Of a stretch of 64,000 nucleotides of DNA, positions 35,138-44,057 are shown piece after piece (the first letter of the stretch is position 1; each line of letters opens with the position of its first letter). The stretch comes from Chitinophaga sp. Cy-1792 (lineage in GTDB: Bacteria > Bacteroidota > Bacteroidia > Chitinophagales > Chitinophagaceae). The notes under the pieces were generated by a model. The model was not told the DNA's origin and did no database searches. It saw only the letters and a list, made by a program, of their open reading frames with translations. The position numbers and the translations under genes were made by a program. The stretch is taken from the NCBI RefSeq assembly GCF_011752935.1, contig NZ_VWWO01000001.1, forward strand, positions 1,054,001-1,118,000, given 5' to 3'.

Positions 35138-36490
35138 ATGCATCTGTTTACTGACAACCAATCGGCAGTTATAAAAAAAATCTGGATACCTGTATTGCTG
35201 GCAGCTATATTGAGTATAAGCTACCTTGTTTTTGTGAATTTTGGCAGATATGATCCCTATTTACCTATTGGCGGGGCCAGGATGTTTAATAATAGCTATG
35301 GTCCGTTGATATTTTGGTTACCGGTTATTTTAGTGACGTATAACCTGGAATTCTTCCTGGTACAACATAAGCACCGCATGCTTATTGCTGCTGTCAGCCT
35401 TGTATTGGTGGCGGGTTCATTGGGCCTTCCGGCACTAACGAATATGCTCGGTTCCGGGTACGGTGTAGTATATTTCACCTTTCTCATTTGGACTGCCTTG
35501 TTGCTACTGCGCTTTGTGGTGATGGGAAAGAAGGATACTAAAGCTATACTTATTGCGCTGGCGGTAGCTGTAGTGCTGACTGTTCAGCCCCCCGCACGCC
35601 CGCTGGCCAGTATTTTTATAAGAATGTTCGGATACGGCTACCTGATGGAATACGATATGCTTTATATGAACATGGTATTTCCCGTGACATATTATCTATT
35701 CCTCTTTATTGCTGAAAACCTGACAGACAGCAATTATATAAAGGCACTGAGATCCAAACTAACGGTGATGGATAAACACAGTTACCTGTTTTTGTTTGTT
35801 GGTTTATATAGCTTATTAATGCCGGCCGGCCGGATTCTGGCGGAGTTTTTGTCTAAAGGTTCACTGAATAATATAGGGTATATCTTTCGGAACGTTTTCA
35901 CACCATTAGGCATAATATACGCCGTTGCTGTATTGGTTTTTGTACCTTATTTACTGAGAAATATTGTGGTGGCAAGATCATTGACAATCAGTAATCCTAA
36001 TAAGTTCTGGTTCTTTCTTCATATCATACCCATTGTTAATACGATTGCTGTCTTGTTTTACTGGTCTGCGCCGGCGGTAAATACGACAGCAGGAGAAAAC
36101 GGTACTACCTATATGAAAGAGCCGATGTCTGTATTGAGATATGTGATTATCGGAGTGGCTTTGCTGAGTATCTTATCGCAGGCATCGAATATAGCCAGGA
36201 TGGAAGATGCAGGTGTATTCATGGGAATTGCAGTAGCAAAGCTTGTGCTGCTGATTATATTAATAAAACAGGAATGGGCGGTGTATGTGATGATGGGGTT
36301 GGTACTGCTGCCAATATTCTTTACCAGGTATTATGATTCCAGTACTGCTGCCTTAGCACTCTTGCAATGTGCTTTATCCATTCAGGCGTTCCTGGAAGTA
36401 TATCATCCTTCACTGGAAGATGCTGATGCAGAGATATACCTGAAAGAAGAATCCGCTATCGGAGAAGATCTGGTTGTCGGTATGGACTGA
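35138..36490 (+). CDS. Polytopic membrane protein, tandem family copy 3
   Basis: 450 residues with about 11 transmembrane helices. It carries the family hallmarks: MHLFTDNQSAVIKKIWIPV, RSKLTVMDKHSYLFLFVGLY, VPYLLRNIVVARSLT, AGENGTTYM and YHPSLEDADAEIYLKEE. The ATG of each of copies 2 and 3 is preceded by the same TCCCT, and copy 1 by a similar AACCT, which points to duplication including the translation start region. dtd begins 32 bases after its stop. Function unknown. Confidence 0.78.
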   Translation: MHLFTDNQSAVIKKIWIPVLLAAILSISYLVFVNFGRYDPYLPIGGARMFNNSYGPLIFWLPVILVTYNLEFFLVQHKHRMLIAAVSLVLVAGSLGLPALTNMLGSGYGVVYFTFLIWTALLLLRFVVMGKKDTKAILIALAVAVVLTVQPPARPLASIFIRMFGYGYLMEYDMLYMNMVFPVTYYLFLFIAENLTDSNYIKALRSKLTVMDKHSYLFLFVGLYSLLMPAGRILAEFLSKGSLNNIGYIFRNVFTPLGIIYAVAVLVFVPYLLRNIVVARSLTISNPNKFWFFLHIIPIVNTIAVLFYWSAPAVNTTAGENGTTYMKEPMSVLRYVIIGVALLSILSQASNIARMEDAGVFMGIAVAKLVLLIILIKQEWAVYVMMGLVLLPIFFTRYYDSSTAALALLQCALSIQAFLEVYHPSLEDADAEIYLKEESAIGEDLVVGMD

Positions 36491-36522
36491 TTCCATTAAC
36501 TTTCCATGAAAATGAAAAGCTA

Positions 36523-36975
36523 ATGAGAGCTGTAATACAACGGGTTAGTCGTGCTTCTGTTACTGTAGATGGCGCTGTTACCGGCGCTATCGAAACAGGT
36601 TTACTGGTACTGTTGGGTATTGAAGATGCCGACACGGATGAAGATATACACTGGCTGAGCAGCAAAATCGTTAACCTGCGCATTTTTAATGATGATGCAG
36701 GTGTGATGAATGTTTCTGTTAAAGATGTCAACGGCGACATATTGCTGGTCAGCCAGTTTACCTTACACGCATCTACGAAAAAGGGTAACCGGCCATCCTA
36801 CCTGCGTGCAAGTAAACCTGATTTTGCAATCCCTATGTACGAAAAAATGATTGCAAGGCTGGAGCAGGACATGGAAACAACCATCCAGCGCGGTATTTTT
36901 GGTGCCGATATGAAAGTCGAATTACTGAATGACGGTCCTGTAACAATAATTATTGATACCCAAAACCGGGAATAA
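36523..36975 (+). CDS. dtd: D-aminoacyl-tRNA deacylase
   Basis: 150 residues. Hydrolyses D-aminoacyl-tRNAs and also glycine misattached to tRNA-Ala, protecting translation fidelity. The two active-site motifs are present: SQFTLHA and NDGPVTI (NxGPVT). The length is normal. It follows the membrane-protein trio by 32 bases in the same direction, with no terminator visible between, so it may be read from the same transcript. Confidence 0.97.
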   Translation: MRAVIQRVSRASVTVDGAVTGAIETGLLVLLGIEDADTDEDIHWLSSKIVNLRIFNDDAGVMNVSVKDVNGDILLVSQFTLHASTKKGNRPSYLRASKPDFAIPMYEKMIARLEQDMETTIQRGIFGADMKVELLNDGPVTIIIDTQNRE

Positions 36976-37120
36976 ATTTTTCTGTTAACCCCTGTAACTT
37001 TTCTTTGATAATCCCCGTTTTAACTTCATATGTAGATTGGCTACTGTAGTGGATTTAAACTTATCTAGCAAGCGGTAGATGTGCTTAAGTACTGTATTCC
37101 ACATCCCCTAAAAAATAAAT

Positions 37121-37627
37121 ATGAAATTCACCAAAATCTTAATGATAGCCATGATGGCTATCCTGATGACAGCTGCATGCCGAAAGTCAAAAAAAGATAA
37201 CGTATCTATATGTCCTTCAGTTAATTGTGTTATGTGGAATTCTGATTTTAATTTCCGGCTAATCAATGCTGTCACTAAAGAAGATCTTGTTTTCAGTTCA
37301 TTCCCGTTAATTAAGCCAGAAGGAATTGCTCTAGATTATGGGGTTATTGTTAATGGGAACCTGGTATCGTATCACCCCTCCACAATGCCTGGTTCTGCTT
37401 CAACTAATTCATATTTACGTACGCCTCTTATTACTGGTGGTAATCATTCCAGAGGAAATATGACAATACGACTGACATTCAATTCTGGCTTAGTCAAAGA
37501 ATTTACACTATCGGCGGATTATGAACAAACCGAGTGTTGCGGTGGTAATGCGGAGCATGTATGGATAGGTGATAAAGAATACACCGCAAAAAATCATGTA
37601 ATTGATATTCCTGTTGTTGTCGATTAA
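37121..37627 (+). CDS. Lipoprotein of unknown function, pair A copy 1
   Basis: 168 residues with lipobox TAAC at residue 20. The mature protein is beta-rich with cysteines early (SICPSVNC) and late (TECCGGN), which could form disulfides. It shares a pattern with the next gene: the early cysteine, FxFxLIxAxTxxxLVF, and the late Cys-Gly block followed by I-x-x-P-V at the end. Base composition is more AT-rich than the housekeeping genes around. 76 bases separate it from copy 2. Confidence 0.7.
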   Translation: MKFTKILMIAMMAILMTAACRKSKKDNVSICPSVNCVMWNSDFNFRLINAVTKEDLVFSSFPLIKPEGIALDYGVIVNGNLVSYHPSTMPGSASTNSYLRTPLITGGNHSRGNMTIRLTFNSGLVKEFTLSADYEQTECCGGNAEHVWIGDKEYTAKNHVIDIPVVVD

Positions 37628-37703
37628 ATGTCGTTCAGCCTACAACGTTATTGCTTTTTTTATATAGAGAATCATATATACCGTTAATCAAAATTTTAAT
37701 TTA

Positions 37704-38183
37704 ATGAGAAATTTTATCCTGATACTGACTGTAGCTGGTCTGCTGTTTTCCTGTAAAAAAAGTCAGAAAGAGCCTATATGTGATGGAATCTATATCAATG
37801 GATCCAACTCATTTTATTTTACACTGGTAGATGCCTCAACGCAGCAGAACCTGGTGTTTGGTGCTGACGCAAAGATTAATCCTGATTATGTTTCCGTCTG
37901 GTATTATGATAAACAGATAGCACTGGTAAAAACAGAAGACACCAAAGCAAGCGGATTTTTTACCATGAATGTTACAGACCAGATGAAGCATTCGGCAATG
38001 GTGATGCGCTTTGATATTAAGATACGGAATGCCAGTAACGTAACAGATACAACTGTAATTTCTGTGCGTCCTGTATTTGATATGGTCCGCTGTTCTGGAG
38101 AACGGATTACCGGCATATATCTTAACAATGAAACTACTTTTTTAAAATCGCCGGAATTTGTTGTAAAGGTTCCTGTAAAATAA
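37704..38183 (+). CDS. Lipoprotein of unknown function, pair A copy 2
   Basis: 159 residues with lipobox LFSC at residue 17. The region FYFTLVDASTQQNLVFGADA parallels FRLINAVTKEDLVFSS of the preceding protein, and single cysteines (PICDG and VRCSGE) match the positions of the two cysteine clusters there. Probably an outer membrane lipoprotein arisen by tandem duplication. No family name or function is recognised. Confidence 0.7.
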   Translation: MRNFILILTVAGLLFSCKKSQKEPICDGIYINGSNSFYFTLVDASTQQNLVFGADAKINPDYVSVWYYDKQIALVKTEDTKASGFFTMNVTDQMKHSAMVMRFDIKIRNASNVTDTTVISVRPVFDMVRCSGERITGIYLNNETTFLKSPEFVVKVPVK

Positions 38184-38314
38184 TTGCTTAAATCCATCTA
38201 CGTTTTAATTGAACCCGGCTTGCCGGATATTTACGCAGCTGTTAGCCCCAAATTTTCAGCTGAACATTGTTATGCCCCATTCGTTATCTTTAGGATAATA
38301 AAACTGTTATCCAA

Positions 38315-38641
38315 ATGACGATAAAAGAAGCGCAGGACCGAATAGACAACTGGATCAATACTACTGGTGTCCGCTATTTCAGCGAACTCACGAATATGGC
38401 TATACTCACAGAAGAAGTCGGAGAAGTAGCCCGTGTAATGGCCCGTAAATATGGTGACCAGTCCTCCAAAGAAAGCGACAGTAAAAAAGAACTGGCTGAT
38501 GAACTGGCTGATGTAATGTGGGTACTGTTGTGTATTGCCAATCAAACCGGTGTAGACATGACCGTGGCCCTCGAGAAAAACTTCGACAAGAAAAATATCC
38601 GCGATGCCAGCAGGCATTTAAATAACCCCAAGCTGAAATAA
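38315..38641 (+). CDS. MazG-like nucleotide pyrophosphohydrolase
   Basis: 108 residues, an all-alpha NTP-PPase. The metal-binding motif is visible as ILTEEVGEVAR and ELADELADVMWVL (ExxE and ExxD). Probably hydrolyses a (d)NTP to the monophosphate as house-cleaning; the exact nucleotide is not known. A TATCTTTA, one base from the -7 consensus, lies about 30 bases upstream. The next gene begins 10 bases after its stop. Confidence 0.92.
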   Translation: MTIKEAQDRIDNWINTTGVRYFSELTNMAILTEEVGEVARVMARKYGDQSSKESDSKKELADELADVMWVLLCIANQTGVDMTVALEKNFDKKNIRDASRHLNNPKLK

Positions 38642-38651
38642 TTCCCTTCCT

Positions 38652-39590
38652 ATGAAAATATCAGACAGACTGAAAATAATCTGGCATGTGCTAAAACAAT
38701 CCGGGAGCGATTTTCTGGATGATAAGGTGCTTAAACTGAGCGCTGCATTATCCTACTATACCATTTTTTCTATCGCACCCATGCTCATTATTATCATCTT
38801 TTTATGCGATATTTTTCTGGGAAAGGAGTCTATCGAAGGAAGCGTATATGGGCAGATCCGCTCGCTGGTGGGTAATGATGCCACCTTACAGATCAAGTCC
38901 ATGATTACCAATGCGACCCTGTCCAATGATGTAAGCTGGGCCACTGTTTTCGGCGGTGCGATGCTGATGGTGGGCGCCACGGGGGTATTTGCGGAAATCC
39001 AGGATTCCATCAATTTTATCTGGAAATTAAAGGCAAAACCTAAGAAAAGCGGCATCATTAAGCTTTTACTAAACAGGCTGCTGTCCTTTTCCCTGGTGGT
39101 GAGTATGGGCTTCATTTTGCTGGTTTCCCTGGCATTGAATGGACTGATGGAAGTCATGAACCACCGGCTGCTGGCTGTTTTCCCGGAAGTAGAATACGTT
39201 GCGGTGTATGCCGCCAACCTCTGTATTACTTTCCTCGTAATTACCACGCTGTTTGCGATTATCTTCAAGGTACTGCCCGATGCCAAAATCCGCTGGAAAG
39301 ACGTACTGGTAGGGGCTGTTGCTACTGCTACCCTCTTTATGATCGGGAAGTTTGCCATTGGCTTTTACCTGGGGGCCAGTAAGGTCTCTTCTGCCTATGG
39401 CGCCGCGGGTTCCATTGTAATTATTCTCCTCTGGGTATATTATTCCGCTGCCATTCTTTATTTTGGGGCCGTCTTCACCCGTGTATGGGTACAGTATTTC
39501 GGCTCCCGCATCTATCCAAATGAATACGCCATCTGGATGCAGGAAGTGCCAGTAGTGGAAAATAAGGATGATAATACTGGGGAAGGTTAG
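38652..39590 (+). CDS. YihY/BrkB family inner membrane protein
   Basis: 312 residues with six transmembrane helices. Family motifs: LSAALSYYTIFSIAPMLIII, GVFAEIQDSINFIWKLKAKP and AYGAAGSIVIILLWVYYSAA. Sometimes labelled ribonuclease BN by mistake; it has no nuclease motif. Its activity is unknown. It follows the MazG-like gene by 10 bases, so they are co-transcribed. Confidence 0.93.
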   Translation: MKISDRLKIIWHVLKQSGSDFLDDKVLKLSAALSYYTIFSIAPMLIIIIFLCDIFLGKESIEGSVYGQIRSLVGNDATLQIKSMITNATLSNDVSWATVFGGAMLMVGATGVFAEIQDSINFIWKLKAKPKKSGIIKLLLNRLLSFSLVVSMGFILLVSLALNGLMEVMNHRLLAVFPEVEYVAVYAANLCITFLVITTLFAIIFKVLPDAKIRWKDVLVGAVATATLFMIGKFAIGFYLGASKVSSAYGAAGSIVIILLWVYYSAAILYFGAVFTRVWVQYFGSRIYPNEYAIWMQEVPVVENKDDNTGEG

Positions 39591-39657
39591 AAATATTTAT
39601 TAATCAATTTTATACAGATGTTAAAATAATTACAACTGTATTTTCAAAATTGCCAGT

Positions 39658-39665
39658 TATCTTTG
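39658..39665 (+). promoter_or_regulatory. -7 element of glyS, directly before the start
   Basis: TATCTTTG, an exact TAnnTTTG, ends 7 bases before the glyS ATG. If used, the transcript would be nearly leaderless. No clear -33 box. Confidence 0.5.
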
Positions 39666-39672
39666 CGCAACT

Positions 39673-41100
39673 ATGTCTACAGAACAGAATTTATTCCAGG
39701 CGATTATATCGCATTGTAAAGAATACGGTTTTATCTTTCAGTCCAGCGAAATTTACGATGGGCTCAGCGCGGTGTATGACTACGGTCAGAACGGGTCCGA
39801 GCTGAAAAAGAACATTAAGGACTACTGGTGGAAAAGCATGACCCAGCTGCATGAGAACATCGTCGGGATCGATGCTGCTATTTTCATGCACCCAACAACC
39901 TGGAAAGCTTCCGGACACGTAGATAACTTCTCCGATCCTATGATCGACAACAAGGATAGCAAAAAACGCTACCGTGTGGATCATCTCATCGAAGGCTTTG
40001 CTGAAAACTTACCTAAAGAGCAGGCAGATGAGCTGCTGGCTACTATGGACAGACTGCTGGCCGACAATGATTTTGACGGACTGAAGTCCTTAATTGAAGA
40101 GAAAAAAATTGCCTGCACTGTAAGCGGTACCGTTAACTGGACAGATGTACGTCAGTTCAACCTGATGTTCTCTACCCAGCTGGGAAGCGTTACAGATGAG
40201 GCAAGTGAAATATATCTGCGTCCTGAAACTGCACAGGGTATCTTCGTGAACTTCCTGAATGTGCAGAAAACGGGCCGTATGAAAGTGCCTTTCGGTATTG
40301 CACAAATCGGTAAAGCATTCCGTAACGAAATCGTTGCCCGTCAGTTCATCTTCCGTATGCGCGAATTTGAGCAGATGGAAATGCAGTTCTTTGTACGTCC
40401 GGGCTCCCAGAAAGAGTGGTACGACAAATGGAAGCAGACCCGCATGGAATGGCACCTGAGCCTGGGTATCGATCCGGCTAAATACCGCTTCAAAGACCAC
40501 GTGAAACTGGCGCATTATGCTGATGCCGCTGTGGATATCGAATTCGAATTCCCGATTGGTTTCAAAGAGGTAGAAGGTATTCACTCCCGCACCGATTTCG
40601 ATCTGAAACAACATGCGGAATACAGCAGAAAGAAAATTCAGTACTTCGATACAGAAATAAACCAGAACTATGTTCCTTACGTAATTGAGACCTCCATCGG
40701 TCTGGATCGTATGTTCCTGCTGGTTATCTGCAACGCATATGCGGAAGAACAGGTTGGTACCGAAGAAAAACCAGATACCCGCGTGGTATTACGCCTCCCT
40801 GCAAAACTGGCGCCTACCAAGCTGGCTATCCTGCCTTTAACCAAGAAGGATGGTCTGCCGGAACTGGCAAGAGAACTCATGGATCAGTGTAAGCCTTACT
40901 TCCATTGCTTCTATGAAGAGAAAGATACCATTGGCAGACGTTATCGCCGCCAGGATGCCATCGGTACTCCTTTCTGCGTAACCATCGACCACCAGACCAA
41001 AGAAGACGGTACTGTTACTGTTCGTCACCGCGACAGCATGGAGCAGGAACGTGTGCCTATGTCTGAGATCAGGAATATGGTAATGAATGCAATATTCTAA
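39673..41100 (+). CDS. glyS: Glycine--tRNA ligase (class II, alpha2 type)
   Basis: 475 residues. Charges tRNA-Gly. The single-chain dimeric type found in Bacteroidota, archaea and eukaryotes rather than the alpha2beta2 enzyme. Class II motifs: LRPETAQGIFVNF (motif 2 approach), KAFRNEIVARQFIFRMREFEQ region (motif 2, read as FRNEI and REFEQ), and SIGLDRMFL (motif 3). The C-terminal anticodon-binding domain starts near PAKLAPTKLAILPL. Sequence ends at a clean terminator. Confidence 0.97.
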   Translation: MSTEQNLFQAIISHCKEYGFIFQSSEIYDGLSAVYDYGQNGSELKKNIKDYWWKSMTQLHENIVGIDAAIFMHPTTWKASGHVDNFSDPMIDNKDSKKRYRVDHLIEGFAENLPKEQADELLATMDRLLADNDFDGLKSLIEEKKIACTVSGTVNWTDVRQFNLMFSTQLGSVTDEASEIYLRPETAQGIFVNFLNVQKTGRMKVPFGIAQIGKAFRNEIVARQFIFRMREFEQMEMQFFVRPGSQKEWYDKWKQTRMEWHLSLGIDPAKYRFKDHVKLAHYADAAVDIEFEFPIGFKEVEGIHSRTDFDLKQHAEYSRKKIQYFDTEINQNYVPYVIETSIGLDRMFLLVICNAYAEEQVGTEEKPDTRVVLRLPAKLAPTKLAILPLTKKDGLPELARELMDQCKPYFHCFYEEKDTIGRRYRRQDAIGTPFCVTIDHQTKEDGTVTVRHRDSMEQERVPMSEIRNMVMNAIF

Positions 41101-41123
41101 TTAGCAGTAATATAACTGAAAGG

Positions 41124-41154
41124 GCCGTCTCTGCGCAACAGAGGCGGCTTTTTT
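41124..41154 (+). terminator. Intrinsic terminator after glyS
   Basis: A 10-bp stem with one G-T pair, 5-base loop and six T. It ends four bases before the stop of the convergent reductase gene. Confidence 0.88.
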
Positions 41155-41158
41155 ATGC

Positions 41159-41878
41159 CTATCCGTACAGCTCCTGGTGAATGGCTTTACGATCGTAGCC
41201 CATAGCGGTAATACGTTGTTTTGCCTCGTCTATCATGGCTTTCCAGCCACAGAGATAGAAGTGCGCAGGGCGTTTGTCCTGCAGTAATTCTTCGTAAATG
41301 TTATGTACATAGCCTTTACGGCCGGTCCAATGCTCTTCCCTGCTGAGTGTAGGGATATAATGAAAACCGGGAAATTCGGCTTCCAGCTGCCGCATTTCGC
41401 TGGCATATAGCAGGTCCTTCTCATACCTGCAGCCATAGATCAGGTGTATGCCTTTATGAGGAACGCCATGCAGCTTAAGGTATTTGGCCATGGCCCTGAA
41501 TGGCGCAATGCCTGTGCCGGTACAGATAAAGAAAATTTCAGTGTCTAACGTTTCCGGTAACACGAAAACACCCAGCGGCCCCCGTAGTAATAATTCGCTC
41601 CCCTCTTTTACCTCATTGAAAAGATAGGTAGTGCCTGCGCCCCCCTCCAGTAATACGATTACCAGCTCTATTTCATTGGTGCCGTCAGGATGTGAAGCAA
41701 TAGAGTAACTACGCCATCTTTTGTTCTTCTTCTCGTGAATAGGAAGATCTAATGTTACAAATTGCCCCGGCTTGAAATCAAAAATATCCATGTCAGGAAT
41801 CCTGATCCAAAACCTGCGCGTATTGTGGGTTTCATCCACAATCTTTGTAACAATGCCGGTGTGCCAGTTTTCAATCAT
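41159..41878 (-). CDS. Ferredoxin-NADP reductase-like FAD protein
   Basis: 239 residues, only the FAD and NAD(P) domains of the ferredoxin reductase superfamily. FAD-binding RSYSIAS and the GAGTTYLF segment lie in the first half; CTGTGIAPFRA and YLCGWKAMIDEA lie in the nucleotide domain. There is no iron-sulphur domain at either end, so it must pass electrons to or from a separate carrier. The last residues (HQELYG) end in an aromatic close to the flavin, as in plant-type reductases. Partner unknown. Confidence 0.9.
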   Translation of the reverse strand: MIENWHTGIVTKIVDETHNTRRFWIRIPDMDIFDFKPGQFVTLDLPIHEKKNKRWRSYSIASHPDGTNEIELVIVLLEGGAGTTYLFNEVKEGSELLLRGPLGVFVLPETLDTEIFFICTGTGIAPFRAMAKYLKLHGVPHKGIHLIYGCRYEKDLLYASEMRQLEAEFPGFHYIPTLSREEHWTGRKGYVHNIYEELLQDKRPAHFYLCGWKAMIDEAKQRITAMGYDRKAIHQELYG

Positions 41879-41960
41879 GTGGAGTGGAATTTTAGTTACT
41901 GAATTTAAGCATATTCCAGTGCATTATGATGCGGTGATTATAAAAAATATCTCCTCGTAA

Positions 41961-41978
41961 TTTTATCTAGATGATTGA
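41961..41978 (+). repeat. Leader repeat, copy 1
   Basis: TTTTATCTAGATGATTGA, 67 bases before the lipoprotein gene at 42046. It recurs with one change at 42986-43003, before the paralogous lipoprotein. Could be a regulatory site or a remnant of duplication. Confidence 0.5.
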
Positions 41979-42045
41979 TAATTATATAGATAATAAATAT
42001 GAAGTATATTTATATAAAATATCCTATATCTAACTGATCATTAAA

Positions 42046-42897
42046 ATGAAAAATGTTAAACTCCTAACCGGCGCGATAGCCGTCATGCTCTCTATCTATT
42101 CCTGTACTAAAACGGATAACCCTTCGCCTGATACAAATACGAATCCAGGCACGGATCCGGGAACAAATCCGATAGTAGTTACTGCAGCGCCCCTACTGGA
42201 CTCCCTGATCGAAATTGAAAACAACGGTACGCCATACAACTGGATTTTCAGGTATAATACCGATAGTACGTTGCAGGCGGAACTCCACTCCAGCGGCGCT
42301 AAACCGGTGGTTCCATATGGTGATTTCTTTACCTACAATTCCAAAAAACAGGTTGTACGACACAATTATGCTAATCCTGCAAATATCCAGGATACATTGG
42401 CAAGCGATTACTATTATGTGTATGATAACGCAGGCCGGCTGGCATTGACGAAATCAAAAGCAGGTATAGTAGTGGATTCTTTTGTGTATAACGATAAGAG
42501 CCGCCTCTCCGGTAAGTTTGGGTTTGACGGAAAAAGACTTCGCACGGAAGAGGTTTTCACCTGGACAGGTAACAATCTTACATTGATCAAAAGCACGCAG
42601 TATTTGATAGACCAAAAGGATCCATATATCAGGACTTATGCCTACAAATATGACGATAAGAAAAATGCCGCTATTAATGTACGTGCATGTGCTGTATATA
42701 CGCGTAGTGAAATGGATTATTGGTTAAGTGAAAATAATTGTACGCAGATTGTTGAAACAGAACCGGCAAGTACCACCACTACCAGTTTTACATTCACTTA
42801 TAATGATAAAAATTATCCGGTTAGCGCAAGCTACACAGTGAAAGATGGTACTACTACCCTTAAAACAGGGACACAGCGTTTTGTCTATAAAAAGTAA
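42046..42897 (+). CDS. DUF4595-like lipoprotein, pair B copy 1
   Basis: 283 residues, lipobox SIYSC near residue 20, then a Pro/Thr/Asn-rich linker (NTNPGTDPGTNP) and a beta-strand-rich domain made of repeats of the kind 'Y-x-Y-D/N', e.g. ASDYYYVYDNAGRLALTKS and SFTFTYNDKNYPVSASYTV. It ends in QRFVYKK. The pattern fits DUF4595/YD-repeat-like proteins of Bacteroidota. Paralogous to the gene at 43136. Function unknown, expected on the outer membrane. Confidence 0.72.
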   Translation: MKNVKLLTGAIAVMLSIYSCTKTDNPSPDTNTNPGTDPGTNPIVVTAAPLLDSLIEIENNGTPYNWIFRYNTDSTLQAELHSSGAKPVVPYGDFFTYNSKKQVVRHNYANPANIQDTLASDYYYVYDNAGRLALTKSKAGIVVDSFVYNDKSRLSGKFGFDGKRLRTEEVFTWTGNNLTLIKSTQYLIDQKDPYIRTYAYKYDDKKNAAINVRACAVYTRSEMDYWLSENNCTQIVETEPASTTTTSFTFTYNDKNYPVSASYTVKDGTTTLKTGTQRFVYKK

Positions 42898-42918
42898 CAC
42901 TGTTTTTTATGTGTAAAG

Positions 42919-42953
42919 AATAAAGGAAGGTAGGTTGCCTTCCTTTATTTTTA
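42919..42953 (+). terminator. Terminator after lipoprotein pair B copy 1
   Basis: A 12-bp stem (42919-42930 with 42938-42949), 7-base loop and a short T tract. Confidence 0.82.
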
Positions 42954-42985
42954 TAATAGAACTGACTCAAGGAGATTAAAGTTAT

Positions 42986-43003
42986 TTTTATCTAGATAAT
43001 TGA
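42986..43003 (+). repeat. Leader repeat, copy 2
   Basis: TTTTATCTAGATAATTGA, one base different from the copy at 41961-41978, and 132 bases before the paralogous lipoprotein gene at 43136. The surrounding leader is AT-rich in both cases. Confidence 0.5.
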
Positions 43004-43135
43004 AATTGATTGTTTTATCAGAAAATATATAATTTTATATAAATTTTAAATATTTGAAAGGCAGATTATCTGGAGTTAAATCATTTGGATAGATGTCTGA
43101 ATAGTAAACTGTAGTAATTTAATCGGTACCATACT

Positions 43136-43924
43136 ATGAAATCAATGTTATCCGCAGCAATACTGCTGGCAATTTTTTTGATGGCTTGTTCTAAATCTGA
43201 TGTAGAGCAACCAATCACACCGATAGATCCTGTTGTTACTCCACCCAAACAGGCATTACTGGATTCTGTCTATATCGAATCTGGCAACGATGTAGAATAC
43301 CAGAATTTTATCTACAATGCAGATAGTTCGCTGGGAAAAAGCTACTGGCAACAGTCTTCAGGTAACTTACTTGGCTACTATTACAAGTACCAGAATAATA
43401 GAATGGCTGCTGTATGGCTGAACTATAAAGTGGGCAGAAGCGATTCTACCGAATATGCAACATTTACGTATGCTGCAAATGGCACTATTTCTACTGCCAT
43501 GGTACAGGGATACAAGTATTCATATGAATTCGATGCACAAAAGCAACTGGTGAAAAAACACACGTTTGGATCAGACAATTCACTGCAACATACTTACACC
43601 TACACCTGGCAGAACAGTAACCTGGTTAAGGAAGTTGATTCTGTATTCAATGGCCTGGATCTAAAGGTAAATACTTACACCTATACCTATGATAATAAAA
43701 TAAATCCCTATCGGATGATAACGGCTGCGGCTTTTATTGTAGATGAGGATATGCCGTTGATAAACTTGTCTGCAAACAATATCGTAAAGCAGGAAGAAGT
43801 ATATTACGGCAATAATTATACTTACATTTATAATTATACCTATAATGAAAAGAATTATCCGTTGACCTGTGTTACCAATAACGGTCACCTCGATTTTAAA
43901 TACAGGTATATCTATAAAAAATAA
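43136..43924 (+). CDS. DUF4595-like lipoprotein, pair B copy 2
   Basis: 262 residues, lipobox LMAC near residue 18, then a short Pro-rich linker (PITPIDPVVTPPKQ) and the same strand-rich domain: YGNNYTYIYNYTYNEKNYPL mirrors the C-terminal block of copy 1, and both end in RxxYKK. Copy 2 has more Tyr repeats. The leader is a duplicate of that of copy 1. No function known. Confidence 0.72.
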   Translation: MKSMLSAAILLAIFLMACSKSDVEQPITPIDPVVTPPKQALLDSVYIESGNDVEYQNFIYNADSSLGKSYWQQSSGNLLGYYYKYQNNRMAAVWLNYKVGRSDSTEYATFTYAANGTISTAMVQGYKYSYEFDAQKQLVKKHTFGSDNSLQHTYTYTWQNSNLVKEVDSVFNGLDLKVNTYTYTYDNKINPYRMITAAAFIVDEDMPLINLSANNIVKQEEVYYGNNYTYIYNYTYNEKNYPLTCVTNNGHLDFKYRYIYKK

Positions 43925-43965
43925 GTGCTGTTTACGGAAGTAATAAATACTATATAATTTTTTTT

Positions 43966-44007
43966 AATAAGAAAGAGATACGGTCACCGTATCTCTTTCT
44001 TATTTTA
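43966..44007. terminator. Long near-perfect palindrome acting as terminator
   Basis: A 19-bp perfect stem (43966-43984 with 43986-44004) with a T run on its left and TT on its right, between the lipoprotein gene and mfd. Confidence 0.8.
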
Positions 44008-44041
44008 ACGTTCTCCTTACTACAAAAATTTATTTTCTTCG

Positions 44042-44049
44042 TATCTTTG
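44042..44049 (+). promoter_or_regulatory. -7 element of mfd, directly before the start
   Basis: TATCTTTG, the same octamer as before glyS, ends 8 bases before the mfd ATG and implies a nearly leaderless transcript. No clear -33 box. Confidence 0.5.
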
Positions 44050-44057
44050 CAGCCTTC

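Noticed and set aside
37055..37065. TTATCTAG before lipoprotein pair A, resembling the leader repeat of pair B
   Set aside because: Only eight bases match in AT-rich DNA; not enough to claim a shared site.
38652..39590. Ribonuclease BN
   Set aside because: The YihY/BrkB family was once given this name; the protein is a six-helix membrane protein without nuclease motifs.
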